Below are positions 5,923 through 7,489 of a stretch of DNA of 7,489 bases, piece by piece; position 1 is the stretch's first letter, and each line of letters begins with the position of its first letter. The notes below the pieces were generated by a model, which ran no database searches, was not told the origin of the DNA, and saw nothing but the letters and a program-made list of their open reading frames with translations. Both the position numbers and the translations under genes were made by a program. This stretch comes from PUPG01 sp041686485 (GTDB lineage: Bacteria > Bacteroidota > Bacteroidia > Bacteroidales > UBA7960): contig JAWLDT010000090.1 in assembly GCA_041686485.1 (NCBI GenBank), forward strand, positions 1 to 7,489, given 5' to 3'.

Positions 5923-6555
5923 TTATTTTCGGCCAAAATCCGCCGGGATCTCGCCCCAGGCCTCTGTTTCCCATTTCAGTAGCTTGTTTTCCCAGCTGTT
6001 GTTTTTCAGCCATTCTTCCGCCCGCCTGACAAGCTCCAGAAGCTCGCGATTTTGCGCACAGGCCTGCACCTTCGTGTTGGCCTTCTTTTTTCGTACCCAG
6101 GTCAACGCCGTTTGGGAATCTGTGTAGATCGGCAGATGAATATTATGTTTTTTACACCATGCCAGGGCATGTACAATCGCCAGGAACTCTCCGATATTAT
6201 TGGATCCCTTGGCAAAAGGTCCTTTTCTGAAAAGCTGCGCGCCGGTTTTGGTTTCGACCCCCTGGTATTCCATTTCTCCCGTCACGCTGTTACAGGCGGC
6301 ATCTACGGCGATACTCTCCATCACCGGCTGCCCGATCTTCCTGAGGGCTTCAGCAGAGAGGCTGCTCTGGTGTTTGTCCTTGCCCAGGTAATCCGCATAA
6401 TTTCCTTCAAAAGCTTCCCAGGCCTGCTCTTCCGTGGGAAATGACTTGTATATCGCGCCCTGGTAGCCCTCTACGGCATGGCGACATTCTGCCCAGCTGT
6501 TAAAAACCCCCGTTTCATGACCACGCCATACCGTATAATACTTCTTTTTTGCCAT
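5923..6555 (-). CDS. rnhA: Viroplasmin-domain ribonuclease HI
   Basis: The 210-aa product joins an N-terminal viroplasmin-like domain to a type 1 RNase H domain, the layout of eukaryotic RNase H1 and of a Bacteroidota family. It cuts the RNA strand of RNA:DNA hybrids (R-loops, primers) in the cytoplasm. The hybrid-binding domain covers about 4-50 (YYTVWRGHETGVFNSW at 6-21, YKSFPTEEQAWEAF at 36-49). A linker follows to about 78, then the catalytic domain. Its four acidic residues are visible: Asp85 in AVDAACN, Glu123 in NNIGEFLA, Asp146 in YTDSQTA and Asp206 in IPADFGRK. The basic stretch WVRKKKANTK (153-162) follows the third acidic residue. The ATG at 6555 puts the viroplasmin domain right at the N-terminus, as usual. 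The upstream side (6606-6633) holds the inverted heptamer array. The symbol follows function; a separate rnhA or rnhB may exist elsewhere. Confidence 0.93.
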   Translation of the reverse strand: MAKKKYYTVWRGHETGVFNSWAECRHAVEGYQGAIYKSFPTEEQAWEAFEGNYADYLGKDKHQSSLSAEALRKIGQPVMESIAVDAACNSVTGEMEYQGVETKTGAQLFRKGPFAKGSNNIGEFLAIVHALAWCKKHNIHLPIYTDSQTALTWVRKKKANTKVQACAQNRELLELVRRAEEWLKNNSWENKLLKWETEAWGEIPADFGRK

Positions 6556-6605
6556 CTGGATTGTTAGTTTCTACAACGCTGTTGTTTGTTTTGCTGTCAT
6601 TTGTT

Positions 6606-6633
6606 CGGTGAACGGTAAACAGTGAACAGTGAA
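6606..6633. repeat. Inverted heptamer array (4 units)
   Basis: CGGTGAA, CGGTAAA, CAGTGAA and CAGTGAA run in phase. These are reverse complements of TTCACCG, TTTACCG and TTCACTG, the same family as the 238-342 array but on the opposite strand. It lies 51 bp upstream of the RNase H start, so in both places the TTCACYG strand is the sense strand of the adjacent gene. Confidence 0.8.
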
Positions 6634-6647
6634 CAATTCATTTCTTC

Positions 6648-6757
6648 CTTCGAGCTTCGAGCTTCCAGCTTCTTTACTTCTTCCTTCCAGCTTCCACCTC
6701 TGAGACTTCTCTATCTAACCTCTACCTTCCAACTTCTAACTTCTTCTCTGCTTCGAG
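6648..6757. repeat. Degenerate pyrimidine heptad array (CTTCCAG type)
   Basis: Units such as CTTCGAG (6648, 6655), CTTCCAG (6662, 6684), CTTCCAC (6691), CTTCCAA (6726), CTTCTAA (6733), CTTCTTC (6740) and CTTCGAG (6751) recur about every 7 bp, with a few single-base phase shifts. The plus strand is nearly free of G except inside the CGAG, CAG and GAG parts. It has the same period as the TTCACCG arrays but a different sequence. It runs directly into copy C of the 75-bp repeat. Confidence 0.75.
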
Positions 6758-6758
6758 C

Positions 6759-6833
6759 ACGCAGCCCAAGTGCTGCGTCTACCACTGCTCCTTTTTTGTA
6801 ATTGGCAGGCCGGCCAAGTCCGGCCTGCAACTG
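6759..6833. repeat. 75-bp double-hairpin repeat, copy C (REP-like)
   Basis: Same length and orientation as copies B (71) and D (7330); it differs from D at only one position in the T-run. Hairpin 1 has arms 6759-6765 and 6772-6778, loop CCAAGT at 6766-6771. Hairpin 2 has arms 6805-6813 and 6820-6828, loop CCAAGT at 6814-6819. CTAC follows hairpin 1 at 6779-6782, which is GTAG at the 5' foot on the minus strand. Confidence 0.88.
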
Positions 6834-6837
6834 AATT

Positions 6838-6919
6838 GAACCCTTTCAGGGTTCTTGTTTTCCGGGCGTTCCTTATACCCGAATTGCATTCGGGGCTATT
6901 CATATTGAACCCCTTCGGG
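6838..6919. repeat. Cluster of three short-loop hairpins (module L)
   Basis: Hairpin one has arms GAACCCT (6838-6844) and AGGGTTC (6848-6854) with loop TTC. Hairpin two has arms CCCGAAT (6878-6884) and ATTCGGG (6888-6894) with loop TGC. Hairpin three, AACCCC-TTC-GGGATT (6908-6922), carries one C/A mismatch. The whole module, inverted and diverged, recurs at about 7204-7292. Confidence 0.7.
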
Positions 6920-6987
6920 ATTAGTGCCGAGCCGATATAGTCGTTGGTTTCACATCCTCGCGTCTTCTCGCCCTCACGCCCTCTCGC
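6904..6987. repeat. 84-bp direct repeat, copy 1
   Basis: It starts ATTGAACCCCTTCGGG, continues through GTGCCGAGCC and a TTGGTTTCAC segment, and ends in a pyrimidine-rich CCCTCACG-type octamer microsatellite. It matches 7406-7489 with about two substitutions. Here it lies 70 bp after the 75-bp repeat; in the second copy it follows directly. Confidence 0.85.
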
Positions 6988-7001
6988 GTCTTTCTTATGT
7001 C

Positions 7002-7069
7002 ACCCCTTAGGGGTTCTGGTTTCGTTTGTGTTTCCCTTTTTTTCTATAATCGTTTCATCCCTTCGGGAT
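7002..7069. repeat. Two further short-loop hairpins
   Basis: ACCCC (7002-7006) pairs with GGGGT (7010-7014) around TTA. ATCCC (7057-7061) pairs with GGGAT (7065-7069) around TTC. Both belong to the CCC-TTN-GGG hairpin class seen at 6838-6922 and 7274-7290. Between them lies T-rich sequence without recognisable genes. Confidence 0.6.
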
Positions 7070-7200
7070 TTCTCGTATCTTAGTGTTTCAGAACTCATTT
7101 TGTCGTTCAACCCCCCTGAACCAGCGCTTTTGTTTCTCTAAACTAAGGTTATGAAGGAGGCGCTTATAGTTAAATGACGTAATTGTGTTTCGGCCATGCG
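7070..7200. other. Gene-free spacer, little recognisable content
   Basis: I see no supported gene or RNA here. The only structure is a weak dyad, GTTCA (7105-7109) with TGAAC (7117-7121) around a C-run, perhaps a decayed hairpin of the local family. GGAGG at 7156-7160 leads only to an ATG with two codons. Confidence 0.5.
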
Positions 7201-7201
7201 G

Positions 7202-7290
7202 AAACCCCGTTAGGGGTTTAACATGAATAGCCCTGCATGCAATGCGGGTACAAGGAGTGCGACCACCCCCGGACAACCCCGAAGGGGTTG
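7202..7290. repeat. Inverted, diverged copy of hairpin module L
   Basis: Arms AAACCCC (7202-7208) and GGGGTTT (7213-7219) enclose GTTA. An imperfect hairpin covers 7231-7247: CCC, a bulged T, GCAT, loop GCA, ATGC, GGG. Arms CAACCCC (7274-7280) and GGGGTTG (7284-7290) enclose GAA. ATGAATAGCCC (7223-7233) is the exact reverse complement of GGGCTATTCAT at 6893-6903, and the order of hairpins around it mirrors 6838-6919. The two modules therefore form a large, diverged inverted repeat. Confidence 0.65.
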
Positions 7291-7329
7291 AATGTGAATA
7301 CGAACCTCTACCCTCCAGCCTCTTCCTTT

Positions 7330-7404
7330 ACGCAGCCCAAGTGCTGCGTCTACCACTGCTCCGTTTTTGTAATTGGCAGGCCGGCCAAGTCCGGCCTGCA
7401 ACTG
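7330..7404. repeat. 75-bp double-hairpin repeat, copy D (REP-like)
   Basis: Third full copy, same orientation as B and C. Hairpin 1 has arms 7330-7336 and 7343-7349; hairpin 2 has arms 7376-7384 and 7391-7399; both loops are CCAAGT. CTAC at 7350-7353 gives the minus-strand GTAG foot. A short pyrimidine stretch (7305-7328) precedes it, as a longer one precedes copy C. Confidence 0.88.
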
Positions 7405-7405
7405 C

Positions 7406-7489
7406 ATTGAACCCCTTCGGGATTAGTGCCGAGCCGATATAGTCGTTGGTTTCACATCCTCACGTCTTCTCGCCCTCACGCCCTCACGC
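7406..7489. repeat. 84-bp direct repeat, copy 2 (runs to the window edge)
   Basis: It matches 6904-6987 at a constant offset of 502 bp with about two substitutions, starting at ATTGAACCCC and ending in the CCCTCACG microsatellite. It probably continues past the window. It directly follows copy D of the 75-bp repeat, forming one compound unit. Confidence 0.85.

Noticed and set aside
6052..6444. 130-codon open frame antisense to the RNase H gene
   Set aside because: The minus-strand gene has all four catalytic acidic residues and the viroplasmin domain; this frame has nothing recognisable.
7151..7182. GGAGG at 7156-7160 before an ATG, and an 8-codon frame at 7151
   Set aside because: The ATG at 7174 is followed after one codon by a stop, and the phylum rarely uses Shine-Dalgarno sequences.
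6944..7442. Small open frames of 62-66 codons on both strands in the repeat region
   Set aside because: They are made of hairpin and microsatellite repeat sequence, lack start context and show no protein-like composition.

Overview
The window looks like a piece of a Bacteroidota chromosome: a compact block of core housekeeping genes with a repeat-rich, gene-free stretch on each side. The phylum call rests on several cues. No gene has a strong Shine-Dalgarno sequence. An exact TAnnTTTG -7 promoter element precedes frr. atpD and atpC stand apart from the rest of the ATP synthase genes, and the epsilon subunit is very short (79 aa). There is a viroplasmin-type RNase H. The intergenic regions carry 7-bp tandem repeats of a kind I recall from Bacteroidota genomes. 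I cannot place it below phylum with confidence.

Layout. Positions 1-342 are repeats: a 62-bp tandem repeat, a set of hairpins whose loops contain CAAG, and a 15-unit heptamer array. Then come frr (ribosome recycling factor, +, 477-1040), a RibF-family flavin enzyme (-, 1027-2001; 3' ends overlap frr by 14 bp), a 267-bp divergent intergenic region with a long-range inverted repeat, atpD (+, 2269-3786), atpC (+, 3795-4034), recJ (+, 4081-5832) and, convergent with recJ, a viroplasmin/RNase HI protein (-, 5923-6555). Positions 6556-7489 hold no gene I can support. They contain an inverted heptamer array, a pyrimidine heptad array, two more copies of a 75-bp double-hairpin repeat, two copies of an 84-bp repeat and many short GC hairpins with 3-4 nt loops.

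Function. The genes do not form one pathway. frr serves translation. RibF makes FMN and perhaps FAD. atpD and atpC encode two subunits of the F1 sector of ATP synthase. recJ and the RNase H serve DNA repair and RNA:DNA hybrid removal. atpD-atpC, and possibly recJ, form the only likely operon.

Most interesting points. (1) The RibF homologue keeps an intact riboflavin kinase domain, but the FAD synthetase signature motifs are badly degraded. (2) A family of hairpins shares CAAG in the loop and a GTAG-like tetranucleotide at the foot on the minus strand, resembling REP sequences mobilised by RAYT transposases. (3) These repeats and the heptamers bracket the core gene block. (4) The divergent intergenic region before atpD holds a perfect 12-bp inverted repeat about 100 bp apart, the second arm lying 18 bp before the start codon. 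No complete new defence or mobile system is visible. The novelty lies in the repeat architecture and the RibF.
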